DNA of 64,000 nucleotides from Euphorbia lathyris (GCF_963576675.1 NC_088916.1:3983001-4047000); one strand, 5' to 3'. Positions 23,958 through 36,251 are shown, numbered from the stretch's first letter. The notes: a model not told the origin generated them from the letters alone. Numbers and translations are program-made.

Positions 23958-26875
23958 GGCAATTATTGGCGACTTCAATGATTTATTGTCACCTACTGAC
24001 AAGAAAGGCATGGTCGCCCATCCAGACTAGTGTATCAAAGGGTTTCGGGAGACTATGGAGGCGTGTGGTTTGTATTGTTAAGCCCAAAATATACCTAAAA
24101 TATCATTAATATTTACATCAGTTTTGCTATGAAATCGTGCTGTCTATATCTATTTAGAGTACTTTTACGTCCGAACATATTTCTTTCATGCAAGGTACCT
24201 AAATAGTTGGTAAAATCCAAATAGGAACGAAAATAGATCAAAAACGAAGGAAAAACCCTAAGTTACGAGCCAAAAATACGAAGAATTCACCACACCGATA
24301 CGAGGAAGACGGGAACGGAGTCAGAATCGAGAGGAACATCCCGAATCTCGGTAGAGATTCTGGGTCGCGACCAAGATTCCCAAATCTCGGTCGCGACACG
24401 CCTTTTTCTGGTGTTCTCTCCTTTCGTTCCGAAGACCAAAAACGGCTCCCCTAATCTTGGCAGGGATTCCATGATCTCGGTAGGATCAGCAGGTCTTTCA
24501 GCACTATTTTCACATGTTTTAATTCCAAGAAACGCGTCTGTTCGAGTGGATAGAAACGTCTCTTCGCAGCGGACACGACCTTTCAACACAACTCTTCAAC
24601 ATCTATAAATAAAGAGTTGATTTCAGAGTTCAAGGAGAGTTAGATTAATTAAGATTGGTGCAAAATTTATGTAGAAACTCTGACTCAGAAATGAGTCAGA
24701 GATTAGATTTCATTTCTGCAAAAGCAATCTGATGTACACAAATTGTTCTTAGATTTCTTACAAACACAGTAGCAATTAGATTTAGATTAAGATCTGTTCG
24801 AAGACTAGTTTACATTTTGGTAGTAGAAACATCATCTCTATTCCGAAGATTCAGCGAGAAGATCAAGTAGCGGATTCGACCCCGAAGCCTGACAAACTCT
24901 AACAAGGTTTGAGGAAAGGATTGACGACCCGGAACTCACTAATTCCTCTTGAATGCTTCCATGCTTTTTGTTCTCTGTAAACTTGTATCAATTCACAATT
25001 CATCTAATAAAAGTTCATGCAATTCAATATATTCTTATGTAGTTACTTTGGTAAATGATCCGAAGTAAAGTTCTGGTGTTTTCATTAAAACGTAGTTAAA
25101 TTCATATCTTTACAAGGAAACTTAGTTGAACACTTGGGCAAGTTTATTCTTACGGACGATATGATCGTTGGGTCGGCTTATCGAAAATAAGTATAAACTT
25201 GGTCAAGGTAGAAATCTACTCAACGCCAGGGGGGTTCTTTACGGTTCAAAGCCTTTTAATTGAAGAAATTTACTCTTATTACATACTTATAATTTTTACA
25301 AAGTTTAAAGTTGGTATCTTTGCTTAATGAAAACGAGTACAACTCTTCTCTTATTTTTAAACGCTAAATGTTTCTGTCTTGTAATTTAATCTCAAGACAG
25401 AATTGATTTCTAACATTCTACATATATTCAAATCTGATTCTTATTAATTCAATCTCAAAACCCAAAATTCAATTAAACGATTTTCATATTATAAACCTAA
25501 AACGTGAATCAAACTGAATTAAAATAAGTTTTCATTAAAAAGCGTTCTCTGTGGGTTCGATATCTTTTTATTACTACAAGCGAAACCGTGCACTTGCGGA
25601 AATCGCTCAACATGTATGAAGCACAGTTTGAAGGTTACCCTTTCACATGGATCCGACACAGAGGGAAAGCTAATGAGGTACATGAGAGATTAGACCGGGC
25701 ATTTGTCTCAGTAGATTGGTAGGCCAAATTTCCATACGGGTTCTGTCTCAATTCAGTCACCCCTGTATCTGACCACTCACCCATTATTTTGCACACTGAA
25801 AGACAGGTTATCACATACTTAGGCAAACGGTTCTGCTTTGAAAACAAATGGTTCAGAGAGCCTGAACTTAGAGAGGTAATTCACAAAGAATGACGGGCTT
25901 CAGAATTTCTTCCGATTACTGAACGTTTACACAGAATTGCAGAAAGTTTATCTGATTGGGGTCATGGACTAAACAAGAACTTCAGACAGGAAGTGAAAAC
26001 GTGTAACAGAAAAATGGAACAGCTTCGCGAGTCATCTTCACCGAACGCAGTTAATGATTTTGAAGAGGAAAAAAGGAAACTTATTGCGCTTCTTCTACAG
26101 GAAGAAGACCATTGGAGGCAAAGGTCGAAGGTATTCTGGCTCACCAAAGGGGATGTTAATACACAGTTCTTTCACTCTTTTGCCAGTGGAAGAAGAAAGA
26201 GAAATCATATAGCCAGGCTTCAGAATTCTAATGGAGATTGGGTCTACGACAATAACAGTATCTGCAGCATCGCCCAAAGTTACTTCTCTGATTTATTCTC
26301 TCCTAGCAATGGAAATTCTTCTAGAGTGCTTCAACTTATCTCCCCAAAAGTCTATGCTATGGACAATTCCACCTTGCTAGCTCCACTCCTAAAAACTGAA
26401 TTCAAGGAAGCCCTATTTCAGATGCATCCGGATAAGGCTCCAGGCCCAAACGGGTTTAATCCGGGTTTTTACCAGAAATTCTGGGATGTAATGGGTGATA
26501 GCATTTTTGAAGCAGGTAAACAATGGTTCAATTCAGGCAGGTTCCCTGACAGTCTTAATGATTCAATTATCTTCCTTATTCCTAAATGCGAAGAACCAAG
26601 TACCATGAAGGATCTCCGCCCAATTGCTCTATGTAATGTGCTCTACAAAGTTTTCTCCAAAGTTTTAGCAAACCGACTGAAGCGTATCCTGCCCAAAGTA
26701 ATTTCTGAATCCCAATCAACTTTCATTAAAGGCAGAAGTATCACTGACAACGTGCTGATTGCCTTTGAAGTTATCCATAGCATGAAACACAATACCAACA
26801 AGAAGAATGGGGAAGTAGGCCTGAAGATTGATATAAGCAAAGCCTATGACATGGTGGATTGGGACTACCTAATAT
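23958..26875 (+). pseudogene. L1 LINE ORF2, split by a solo LTR and broken by a copia LTR
   Basis: 23958-24075 encodes the endonuclease block around GDFNDLLSPTDKKG and GFRETMEACGL. After the solo LTR, 25613 onward continues with YPFTWIRHRGKANEVHERLD, the end of the endonuclease domain. The linker and the reverse transcriptase follow: DHWRQRSKVFWLTKGD.NTQFFHS, KAPGPNGFN, FLIPKCEEPSTMKDLRPIAL, STFIKGRSITDN and KIDISKAYDMVDWDYL. There the coding sequence stops at about 26868-26880, where copia LTR sequence begins; the catalytic FADD block and everything after it are absent from this window. Stops: TAG 25720-25722 and TGA 25891-25893. From 25993 to the junction the frame is open. It is the oldest layer of the nest. 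Confidence 0.88.
24071..25617 (+). mobile_element. Solo LTR of an Athila-like family, TSD TGTAT
   Basis: The LTR spans 24076-25612 (1537 bp), from TGTTAAGCCCAAAATATACC to AATCGCTCAACA. TGTAT is duplicated at 24071-24075 and 25613-25617. It is homologous along its length to the Athila LTRs at 27400 and 61844 but clearly divergent, so it is a related subfamily. It carries the same type of CGCGAC/AATCTCGG inverted motifs (24341-24396) upstream of a TATA box (24604-24611). With no interior or second LTR it is a product of LTR-LTR recombination. Confidence 0.9.
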
Positions 26876-27399
26876 TTGAAACAACTTTCCACATGATTTT
26901 GATTTGACAAAATTATTTAAGTTAATCCCATGATTAAGACAGTTAAATTTAAGTGCTTTGATTTAATTGTACTAATGTGTTTGTTCAATCTTGAGTATAA
27001 TTATAAATGAGAACAGAAATAAAATGTAAGACAGAATGAAGTCAGCATGAGCCACAGAAGCTGAGCAGAACACAACTCAGCATTATAGAAGAAAAGTCTT
27101 CTTCAGAACAGACGCTTGAAGACGAAGCTGACCGAAGAAGCTGAGTAGAACGTGACTCAGCCTCGCGAAAGACAAAGATCGAAGACAACATCTATTAAAG
27201 TCAAGCTGAGTGTCCATCAGGACAGCGTCAATGATCCGTGAACTAAAAGACAAAAACCGACAAGGATTTGCGCCAATTCAGAAGCTTTGGAATTACGCAA
27301 GGAGACAGTTTCGAGACGCATGGGTCAACTGGCATGTGGCTAAAAGACGAAACTGGCGCTAGAAGACGAACCTGGCGGAAGAAGACAAGCCTGACGCCT
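26876..27399 (+). repeat. Copia LTR, 5' part (continues at 63243)
   Basis: From 26941 it matches the reverse complement of 18955 downward. It contains repeated GCTGAGC/ACTCAGC words. The exact left edge is uncertain (about 26868-26885); the bases GAAACAACTTTCCACATG belong to the LTR start. It is interrupted at 27399 by the Athila-like element and resumes after its target duplication. Confidence 0.75.
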
Positions 27400-27666
27400 T
27401 GTTAAGCCCAAAATATACCTAAAATATCATACATAAATACATTAAATTTACATTGAAATCGTGCTAATTATATTCATTTGGAATACTTTTACGTCTTTAT
27501 TTACTTCTTTGATGCAAGGTACTTAATTATTTGGTTAAATCCAAATAGGAGCGAAAACGGAGCTAAAATGGAGGAAAAACCTAAAAAACGTACCGAGAAT
27601 GCATATCAGTCAGAAGAACGCTCAAGAAGGACGAAAAGCAGTCGAGAGACAGGGAAACATCTCTCT

Positions 27667-27791
27667 GTCGTGACTGAGATTTTGAGAATCTCAGTCGCGA
27701 CTTACGGAGGCCAGCTCGGGAGAAAAACGAAGTTTTCACTCGTCCCTATACCCCCTGTCACGACTGAGATTTTCAGAATCTCAATCGCGAC
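27667..27791. promoter_or_regulatory. Two long palindromes upstream of the Athila LTR promoter
   Basis: 27667-27701 and 27757-27791 are versions of a 35-bp palindrome with arms GTCGCGACTGAGATTTT and AAAATCTCAGTCGCGAC around one central base; here each has one to three mismatches. They end about 120 bases upstream of the TATA box at 27909. The right LTR has one copy, at 62098-62132. Confidence 0.7.
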
Positions 27792-27908
27792 AACGAACCC
27801 TTCTGCACACAAAACACATGTTTAAATCAGAAAAACGCGTCTGTTCGTTCGGATAAAAGCAACCCTTCACCAGCGGACACGACCCGTCATTTACAACCCT
27901 TCAACAAC

Positions 27909-27916
27909 TATAAATA
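27909..27916 (+). promoter_or_regulatory. TATA box of Athila 5' LTR
   Basis: TATAAATA after CAACAAC; the same box follows the palindrome in the right LTR (about 62250) and in the solo LTR (24604-24611). Confidence 0.65.
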
Positions 27917-28902
27917 AGTGATCCATTTCAGAAATCAAGGTTTGAAAAAGTTAGAGAAATTAGAGAAGAAAGTTATTATGTCGAGTTTCTGATTCAGAAA
28001 AGAATCAGAAGGTTAGATTTCATTTCTGTGTAAACAATCGTGCTGTACACGAATTGTTGTTAGATTAGTTATAAACAGTATTAGTTTAGTTTTCATTCTG
28101 GTAGTGGACGAGATCAGTCTCTATTCCGAAGATCCAGCGAGAAGAATTGACGGCTGAAGCGTATGAGGTTTGACGAACCTACGGAGTTTGAGAGAAAGAT
28201 TGACGACCCAGATCTCAAAGTTTTCGTTACAATGCTCTCCAAGTTTCTACTTCTCTGTTAACTTGTGAAAATTCACATTTCATTAACGATATACTTATTT
28301 ATTCAATACATTCTTACTGTTGTTATTTTGATATTGTTCTGACAAAATGATTTTCAAAATGATAAATTGGTGTTTTTATTAAAACGTTCTATTCCATCTT
28401 ATTTCATATAAGAACTTTGTTGAACACTTGACAGATTTAGTTTTTATGGATGACATGATCGCTGATCGCGGCTTATCAGACATAAAATACTAGTTTGATT
28501 AAGGTAGGAATCACCTCAACATCAGGGGGATTTCTATGGTTCGAAGCCATTTAATTGAATAAATCGCTATATTGTTACATGTCCATAATCTTACAAAGTT
28601 AAAGTTGTTTTCTTTGCTTTATGAAAATAAGTTCTATTTTATTCCAATTGCGGAAGTATCTGTCTTGTAATCAAAACCACAAAGACGGAACTGTTCTCTA
28701 AACTTGATATAATCCTTCTATCTAATCCTAATTTACCAAAACAAATTCCATCAATTAAAACGTATTTCTTTTATTAAACCTAAACACGTGATTAAAACCG
28801 AATTAAATAAATTTTTAGTTAAAAAGCGTTCCCTGTGGGTTCGATATCTTTTATTACTACAAGCGTATATCGTGCACTTGCGGAAATCGCTCAATAAGTT
28901 TT

Positions 28903-28920
28903 TGGCGCCGTTGCCGGGGA
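28903..28920 (+). other. Primer-binding site, tRNA-Asp
   Basis: TGGCGCCGTTGCCGGGGA is complementary to the 3' end of plant tRNA-Asp (GTC). This is the usual primer of Athila-type elements. It begins six bases after the LTR. Confidence 0.85.
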
Positions 28921-29070
28921 ACGCTAAAATTTTTGACAAAATTTTAAATTTTTCGTGTTTTATTTCGAATCTAGGTTTAAACATACTTATTTTAACTTTT
29001 ATAATTTAATAGTTTTCATTTACTAATTTATTTATTTTTCAAAATTCTGTTTTGTAGGTAGTTTCGGTTC

Positions 29071-30471
29071 GTGCAAGATTTCAGGTTCATGCGCAGTTCT
29101 CGAAGTTCAGGCATTGTACCAGACCCTATAGACCCAGAAATTGAGAAAACCATTAGGAAGAACAAGAAAAATAAGAAAAACAAAAATAAGACCCCAGTAA
29201 AAACATATACCGAGCCAGAAAAAATGGCAGACCCACCAACACTTATGGAATACGCTAGGCCAGGTGTGGCCGGTGTAACCAATAGTATCGTTAGACCCAG
29301 AATCACCGCAAATCAATTTGAAATTAAGCCAGCTTTGCTTAATATGTTGCAAAATAATGTAACATTTTACGGGTTACCTAACGAAAATCCTAACACCCAT
29401 TTAACAAATTTTCTTGAAATTTGTGACACTTTTAAAATTCCAGATGTGACTGCAGAAGCAATCAAACTTCGCCTCTTTCCCTTCACCTTGAAGGATAGAG
29501 CCAAAGAATGGTTAACTTCTATGCCAGCCGCAACTTTTGCCACTTGGGAGCAATTAGCCCAAGCCTTTTTATCTAAATATTTTCCTTTAGCAAAAACCGC
29601 AAGAGTCATAAAGGAGTTAACATCTTTTTCTCAAAATGATAATGAGACTCTTTATGAAACTTGGGAACGTTTTAAAGAACTTCAACGTTTATGCCCACAC
29701 CACCAATTACCCGCTGAACTTTTAATGCAAACATTTTACAATGGACTGAATCCTACAACTAGGAGTTCATTAGATTCTATGTCGGGAGGGCTATTTATGA
29801 AGAAAACATCAGCCCAAGCGAGAGAACTTTTGGAGGAAATGGCAATCAACAGCAGTATGTGGCCCGCGGAACGTGGACATATGCCGGTGGTAAAACCATC
29901 ATCCTCAACCACACCATCAGTTAAAGGTATAGTTGAACTTGATCCAGTCGCGATGCTACAAGCCCAATTTTCTGCTTTATCGCACAAAATTGACAAGTTT
30001 ATGGCACCACGCGATACCAATGGTAATCCATTCCAAACGGATGTGGACTACGAAAATATGAGTGAGATCGAACAGGTAAATTTTGTCCAAGGGCAAAACC
30101 AAACTAATAATCCTTATTCTAATACCTATAATGCTGGATGGAGGAATCATCCTAACTTTAACTGGAAAGATAACAATAACAATAATACTAGTGCTAATCA
30201 AAATCGTACCACTAATTATCAAAATCAGTCAAGAGATACGATTAGCACTTTATCTTCTAAAATCGACAAGTTTATAGATGCTATCAGTGGAAAAATAAGT
30301 AATCACGACGATGGTTTTAAACGGATCGAAAATAAATTCGATCAGCTTATTAAAAACCACTCATCTAGCATCCATAATTTGGAGGTTCAAATTGGTCAAC
30401 TTGCTAAATCAATTCCATCCCGAAAAGAGGGAAGTCTTCCCAGCCATACGGAAGAAAATCCGAAAGAGTAG
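29071..30471 (+). CDS. Athila-like Gag
   Basis: A 466-residue Gag ended by UAG at 30469-30471. The N-terminus is basic (KNKKNKKNKNK). The capsid region is at about residues 75-260: FEIKPALLNMLQNNVTFYGL, NPNTHLTNFLEICDTFK, LRLFPFTLKDRAKEWLTSMP, SKYFPLAKTARVIKEL and TFYNGLNPTTRSSLDSMSGG. The tail is Asn-rich. No zinc knuckle is seen, as is common for Athila. The stop is directly followed, in the same frame, by [15 protein letters not shown] at the start of pol, so gag and pol were a single frame. The UAG is either a recent nonsense change or a readthrough codon. An upstream in-frame start is not evident, and the first ATG at 29071 precedes a plausible capsid. Confidence 0.9.
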   Translation: MQDFRFMRSSRSSGIVPDPIDPEIEKTIRKNKKNKKNKNKTPVKTYTEPEKMADPPTLMEYARPGVAGVTNSIVRPRITANQFEIKPALLNMLQNNVTFYGLPNENPNTHLTNFLEICDTFKIPDVTAEAIKLRLFPFTLKDRAKEWLTSMPAATFATWEQLAQAFLSKYFPLAKTARVIKELTSFSQNDNETLYETWERFKELQRLCPHHQLPAELLMQTFYNGLNPTTRSSLDSMSGGLFMKKTSAQARELLEEMAINSSMWPAERGHMPVVKPSSSTTPSVKGIVELDPVAMLQAQFSALSHKIDKFMAPRDTNGNPFQTDVDYENMSEIEQVNFVQGQNQTNNPYSNTYNAGWRNHPNFNWKDNNNNNTSANQNRTTNYQNQSRDTISTLSSKIDKFIDAISGKISNHDDGFKRIENKFDQLIKNHSSSIHNLEVQIGQLAKSIPSRKEGSLPSHTEENPKE

Positions 30472-33400
30472 GTGAAGGCTATTACTCTTCGTTCAGGAAA
30501 AAATTATCAAGGGCCTGAAATGCCCAAAGATGTAACATTACCGGGAACTGATTTACCAAAGTCCAAAGAAGATATCTTAATCACAAATAATTCACCATCT
30601 GACGCAGGTACCAAAACTTTTGTACCCAAACCACCTTTTCCACACAAAGTTCGAAATAAGGACTATGATAAACAACTTCTAACGTTTTTGGATAAACTGA
30701 AAAATTTGCACATCAATTTGACATTTATGGATGCAATCACACAAATTCCTAACTATGGTAAGTTTTTAAAGGATTTGATTTCAAAGAAAATCAGTTGGGA
30801 AGGAATTTCATCCATTTCGTTAACTGAAGACTGTAGTTCAATAGTATCAAGTAATTTGCCCACTAAACTCAAGGATCCCGGATGTTTTACTATTCCGTGT
30901 AAGTTGGGAGATATTGAATTCCCAAGTTGTCTTTGTGATTTAGGAGCAAGTATAAACTTAATGCCATTGTCTATTTTTAACAAGTTAGGTTTAGAAGAAG
31001 ATATCAAACGTACCAATATAGTTTTGCAATTAGCGGATCAAACCACTAAAAGGCCATATGGTATAATTGAAGATGTTTTAGTCAAAGTCGATAAATTTAT
31101 TTTTCCTACCGAGTTTGTTATATTAGACTTTGCATATGATGTAAATTGCCCTTTAATTTTCGGTAGACCGTTTATGAACACGGGACGCGCTCTAGTAGAT
31201 GTGTCGGAAGGGAAGGTAGTTTTAAGGATAGGAGAAGATAAGGTCGAGTTTAACATGAACAAAGCGATGAAATACCCTATGGAGGAATTCGCTTGTATGA
31301 AACTTGATTTAGTCGAGGAATGTGTCAATGATGTAATTCAAAATGAAGAAATAATTGAACCTATAATAGATGAGGAATTAGATGATAAGGACCCAGAGCC
31401 TTTGATTAGAGAAGATGGACCAATTCCGCCTTCAATTGTAACACCCCCTAAATTAGAACTTAAAGAGTTACCCAGTCATTTGAGGTACGCTTTATTAGGC
31501 GAAGGCGATTCTCTACCTATAATTATTTCTAACAAATTAACAAGCGATCAAGAAGAAAAATCGAAAGAAGTTGTTAGAAATAGGATAGGACGTATGGGAT
31601 GGCAAATTTCAGACCTAAAAGGAATTAATCCTAGTATAGTAATGCATAGAATTCACTTAGAAGAGGATAAGCCACCTAAAGCGGATAGGCAAAGACGCTT
31701 AAATCCGAACATGAAAGAAGTAGTCAAAAATGAGATTACTAAACTTTCAGACAATGGAATCATTTATCCGATCTCGGATAGTGAATGGGTTAGTCCAATC
31801 CATTGTGTACCTAAAAAAGGAGGCATAACTGTTGTAAGAAATGATGAAGGTGAACTGATACCTACACGAACCACCACTGGTTGGAAGGTTTGTATAGACT
31901 ATAGGAACCTAAATAAAGCTACTAGGAAAGATCATTTTCCTCTACCTTTCATTGATCAAATGATCGAAAGGATAGCCGGTCATGCATTTTACTGTTTCTT
32001 AGATGGTTACTCCGGATTCTTTCAAATTTACATTTACTCGGATGACCAAGATAAAACAACCTTCACATGTCCTTACGGAATATTTGCATATAGGAGAATG
32101 CCTTTTGGTCTATGTAATGCACCAGCAACATTTCAACGATGTATGACAATAATATTTAATGACTTCATTGAAGACATAATGGAAGTTTTCATGGATGATT
32201 TTTTAGTTTATGGAGATTCTTTCAATGCGTGTTTACAAAACTTAGATAAAGTATTGTCTAGATGTGAGGAAACGAATTTAGTATTAAATTGGGAAAAATG
32301 TCATTTCATGGTAGACGAAGGAATTGTTTTAGGTCATAAGATTTCTGAAAAAGGTTTAGAAGTGGACAGAGCAAAGACTTCAGTTATAGAAAAATTACCC
32401 CCACCAACCACTGTTAAGGGAGTAAGATCATTTTTGGGTCATGCAGGTTTTTACAGACGGTTTATAAAGAACTTTTCTGTAATCTCCAAACCACTTACTA
32501 ATTTGCTTATGAAGGATTCAACTTTTGATTTTAATAAAGATTGTTTACAAGCTTTCAATACCTTGAAAACGGCTTTAGTCAGTACACCTATAATATCGAA
32601 ACCCGATTGGAATCTACCTTTCGAAATTATGTGTGATGCGAGTGACTTAGCTGTAGGATGTGTATTAGGTCAAAGGAAGGATAAGAAACTTCATGTTATA
32701 TATTATGCGAGTCACACTTTGTCCGGTGCACAACTAAATTACACCACAACTGAAAAAGAAATGTTAGCAGTAGTTTTTACATGTGATAAGTTCCGATCTT
32801 ATTTGTTAGGATCTAAAGTCATCATTTATACTGATCATGCAGCTTTACGATATTTATTTGCTAAGAAAGATGCAAAACCACGTCTTATTAGATGGGTTTT
32901 ACTATTGCAAGAATTTGACATTGAGATTAAAGACAAAAAGGGAGTTGAAAACCTGGTCGCCGATCATCTATCAAGACTTGAGGATGAAAACGGTCCCATC
33001 GGTGAAACATCAGGCATTCGAGATGATTTCCCCGATGAACATCTCATGCAAGTACAAAGTGTCATAGCTCCATGGTATGCGGATATAGCCAATTACTTAG
33101 CTGCACATGTTGTGCCAGATGGATTGACTTCTCAGCAAAAGAAGAAATTCTTTTCAGAAGTTAAGAAATATTTTTGGGAAGATCCATTCTTGTTCAAAAC
33201 ATGCGGCGATGGAATATTTAGGAGATGTGTTAGTGAGTTTGAATATGATTCTATAATGTTAGAATGTCATGCTAGCGCTTACGGAGGTCATAATAGCGTA
33301 AGCAAAACAGCAGCTAGAATACTTGAATGCGGATTCTTTTGGCCTACTCTGTTTAAAGATGTCCGTTCATTTATTATCCGCTGTGATAAGTGTCAAAGAA

Positions 33401-34350
33401 CAGGGAATATAGGAAGGAAAGATGAGATGCCTCTTACGAACATATTGGAAGTTGAAATCTTCGACGTATGGGGAATTGATTTCATGAGTCCTTTTCCTCC
33501 TGCTTTTGGCAAAAATTATATATTAGTAGCCGTAGATTATGTTTCAAAGTGGGTTGAAGCAATTGCAACCCCGACGAATGATTCTAAAGTAGTTGTTAAG
33601 TTTTTAAATTCAATATTCTGTCGATTTGGAGTTCCTAGGGTTATGGTAAGCGACGGTGGTACTCATTTCGTAAATAGAGCTTTTGAGTCACTTATGAAAA
33701 AATACGGAGTACACCATCGTATCTCTACACCGTACCATCCTCAAACGAATGGTCAAGCAGAAATTTCAAATAGAGAACTCAAATGGATACTTGAGAAAAC
33801 AGTTTCGTCTTCTAGAAGAGACTGGGCACATAAACTTAATGATGCATTATGGGCATACCGTACTGCATTTAAAACGCCTATCGGGATGACACCTTATAGA
33901 TTAGTCTATGGTAAAGCTTGTCATTTGCCGGTTGAATTAGAAAATAAAGCATATTGGGCTATAAAAACCCTTAATTATGATTTGCAAAGCGCAGGGAAAA
34001 AGCGTTTGTTTGACTTAAACGAGTTGGATGAATTACGCTATTTGTCCTACGAAAATGCAAGAATTTATAAGGAAAAAATTAAAAGTGGCATGATGCCAAA
34101 ATCAAAATTAAAAACTTTAATGTTGGGGATAAGGTCTTACTTTTTAATTCGAGATTAAAGTTATTTCCAGGTAAGCTAAAATCTAGATGGGCTGGACCAT
34201 TTTTGGTTGTTCAAACATTTGATTACGGCACATTGGAGCTAGAAAAGTCTAATGGCGAACGATTTAAGGTCAATGGTAATCGTTGTAAAATTTATTTCGA
34301 CGGAGCTCCAATTCAAGCAATTGAATCCATAGATAAATTCTATGAAAATT
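30472..34350 (+). CDS. Athila-like Pol: protease, RT, RNase H, integrase
   Basis: Same frame as gag, beginning KAITLRSGK. Protease near residue 155-260 ([20 protein letters not shown]). RT about 440-640 ([36 protein letters not shown], catalytic FMDD near residue 573). RNase H about 710-840 ([45 protein letters not shown]). Integrase zinc region [11 protein letters not shown]...CDKC, then core D-D-E in [15 protein letters not shown] and [13 protein letters not shown]. The main frame stops at 34156-34158 after a one-base frameshift near 34083-34090. The next frame carries the expected end ([16 protein letters not shown]) to about 34350. It is otherwise intact across all catalytic motifs, so the element looks young but inactive by itself. 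Confidence 0.92.
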
Positions 34351-34585
34351 AATTTCTTTAGTTTTCATGTTTTTAATTTATAGTTTTTCTTATTTTATAT
34401 TCATCATTATTATTCTTTTTCTTTTTAATTTATTTTTATTTTTAATGTTTGTTTACTTTAATTTTTATTTATTATTTTTTTTATTTTTGTGTACAAATGA
34501 GTTTTGTTAACATTAAGATTTTAATTTAGTCATGTTTTGAAAATTTCATTAAGTGTTAAAGTGTTATTGAGAAATTAAATATGCC

Positions 34586-34662
34586 AAAATCTCAGTTGAG
34601 ATTTTTCATATTCCAGGATTTGGAAATCTCAGTTGAGATTCCGAAAATCTCAGTTGAGATTT
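34586..34662. promoter_or_regulatory. Three AATCTCAGTTGAGATT palindromes upstream of the third reading frame
   Basis: Palindromes at 34586-34605, 34623-34641 and 34644-34662 share the core AATCTCAGTTGAGATT. They use the same CTCAG half-site as the LTR palindrome. They lie about 220-300 bases before the ATG at 34884. Confidence 0.65.
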
Positions 34663-34883
34663 TCTGTCTTGTTGCATTTGAAATAACTGTAAGGGATTAC
34701 AGTCTTCTTTCTTTAAAATTATTTCTGTCAGTTGAATTCAAGAGGTATCACTTTGGCACCTTTTTCTTTCTAACAGACATATATTCCTGTAGGATCAGAC
34801 TTCTTCCATTTCACTTCATCTTTCTGAATTTCTTTCTCAAATTCTCAAATCCTACAGACTTCATTTTCTTTTCTCTCACAGAC

Positions 34884-35813
34884 ATGACTAAGTCTTTGAA
34901 AAATGTTCAAAATCACACTTCTTCTCAAAAAGGGAAAGTTGATATCTCCGATCGATATGGTGCATGGTTTCCCATTTATAACCATGACGAGGGGAAACGC
35001 TTCCTGCAATTCAGATATGCTCAATTCTTTGGCATGTTGTATCTGGACGAGTTTCTGAACGAGGAACTCGGGATAAGCGAAGACATTGATCGCTATCTGA
35101 CTAATTTGGGTTGGACCAAATTTGTTTCTATGAAATTTCCTATAATTGGAGATTGAGTTCTGGAATTTTTCTCCACCGTTAGGTTCGTCAACAAGAGACG
35201 TGTTCGTCTCAGTTTTCGTTGTGAGGGGGAGGTATTCACTTTTGGATATCCAGAACTTCACAATTGGTTTGGATTTCCACCCCGAGATACAACTCAACAC
35301 CATCCTGGAAGGGATATGACTTCTAGAGACATCTGGAGGATGCTAACAGGATTTTGGCAATTCAATCCACGTCTTGCCTTCAACAAATCCATTAATTCTA
35401 ATTCCATGCTGTATCTGCATAAGTTCCTCTGCCATAGCCTTTTTGGTCGAGTCAGTAGCAATGTTGTGAAAGATACTGATCTTTATGTGTTGGGCGAAAT
35501 TTTCCAAGGCAACTCAGTGAACTCCTCGAAGATTCTAATGGAGGGGTTAGTTGCTGCTTCCCGTTCGAAGAAACGGAAGATTGGGTTCGCCAACATCATT
35601 TGTGGAATCATATTGGGAGCCAAGGGAACCATTTCTGTTCCTTGGACTGATACAGAACCATTCCCTATTCTAGACTACGAGTTCTTGGAGAACGAGGGGC
35701 TTGTTAAACGAGTTTTCCGTTCTAGTCCAACATTCCTTTCTGCACCAGAGAGGCAAGTCTCCGTTCAAACGAAGATTAACAGAGCCAATGCACGTCGTCT
35801 GTCATCTACTTAG
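34884..35813 (+). pseudogene. Athila extra reading frame 3 (putative plant transposon protein), one nonsense codon
   Basis: About 309 codons from ATG 34884 to TAG 35811-35813, with one in-frame TGA at 35154-35156. Conserved blocks: RYGAWFP, RFLQFRYAQFFGMLYLDEFL, YLTNLGWTKFVSMKFP, WFGFPPRDT, DIWRMLTGFWQFN, YLHKFLCHSLFGR and GFANIICGIILGAKG. This pattern is the 'putative plant transposon protein'/Athila ORF-type domain found downstream of pol in many Athila elements. Its function is unknown; an envelope role has been proposed for some, but I see no signal peptide or membrane helix here. A strong splice-acceptor-like TTTTCTCTCACAG ends two bases before the ATG, compatible with expression from a spliced RNA. 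It is a divergent homologue of the frame beginning at 36552. Confidence 0.8.
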
Positions 35814-36129
35814 GGATATATTTTATGCGTTTCTGTCTGTTGTTTTTAATATATATATGAGTGTTTGATTGTAATTTATGTTTTTATAATGTTTCTATGT
35901 AAATATATATTATGGTATTGTTTATAATAGTGAATAAAAGTGCATTAATTCTCTCGTTTATTTCTTTCATTTAAGGAACAACCTTTGGTTTTCCTTCAAT
36001 TTAATATTTCAGTTTTGTTTATCTCAGTTTCAGGGATTAATATTCACATTAATGTCACTTACTTCTAAGAGGAATTGGTTTTGAAGTGTTAAAATCACCA
36101 AAAACAGTCCCAATTTTACCCAGATTTTT

Positions 36130-36251
36130 CAAAATCTCAGTTGAGATTTCGAATTCTCAGTTGAGACAGCAGAGGAAAAAATTTTCAGCAAAATTTCGTC
36201 CCTCTCCCTACTTGTTGTCGCGACTGAGATTTTGAAAATCTCAGTCGCGAC
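36130..36251. promoter_or_regulatory. Palindromes upstream of the fourth reading frame
   Basis: 36130-36150 carries AAATCTCAGTTGAGATTT and then a half copy. 36217-36251 is a perfect version of the 35-bp LTR palindrome (17-bp arms GTCGCGACTGAGATTTT, one-base centre). After it comes a C/T-rich, leader-like stretch to the ATG at 36552. Confidence 0.65.

Larger units (their letters stand above)
27400..28896 (+). repeat. 5' LTR of the Athila-like element
   Basis: Starts TGTTAAGCCC and ends CGCTCAATA; the right copy ends CAACA, so the last bases carry a substitution. It is 103 bp longer than the right LTR because it keeps two copies of a long palindrome (27667-27701 and 27757-27791) where the right one has a single copy. 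TATA box at 27909-27916. Confidence 0.9.

Noticed and set aside
34884..35813. Envelope protein call for the Athila extra frame
   Set aside because: No signal peptide, transmembrane helix or furin-like site is visible. The domain fits the uncharacterised plant transposon protein family.
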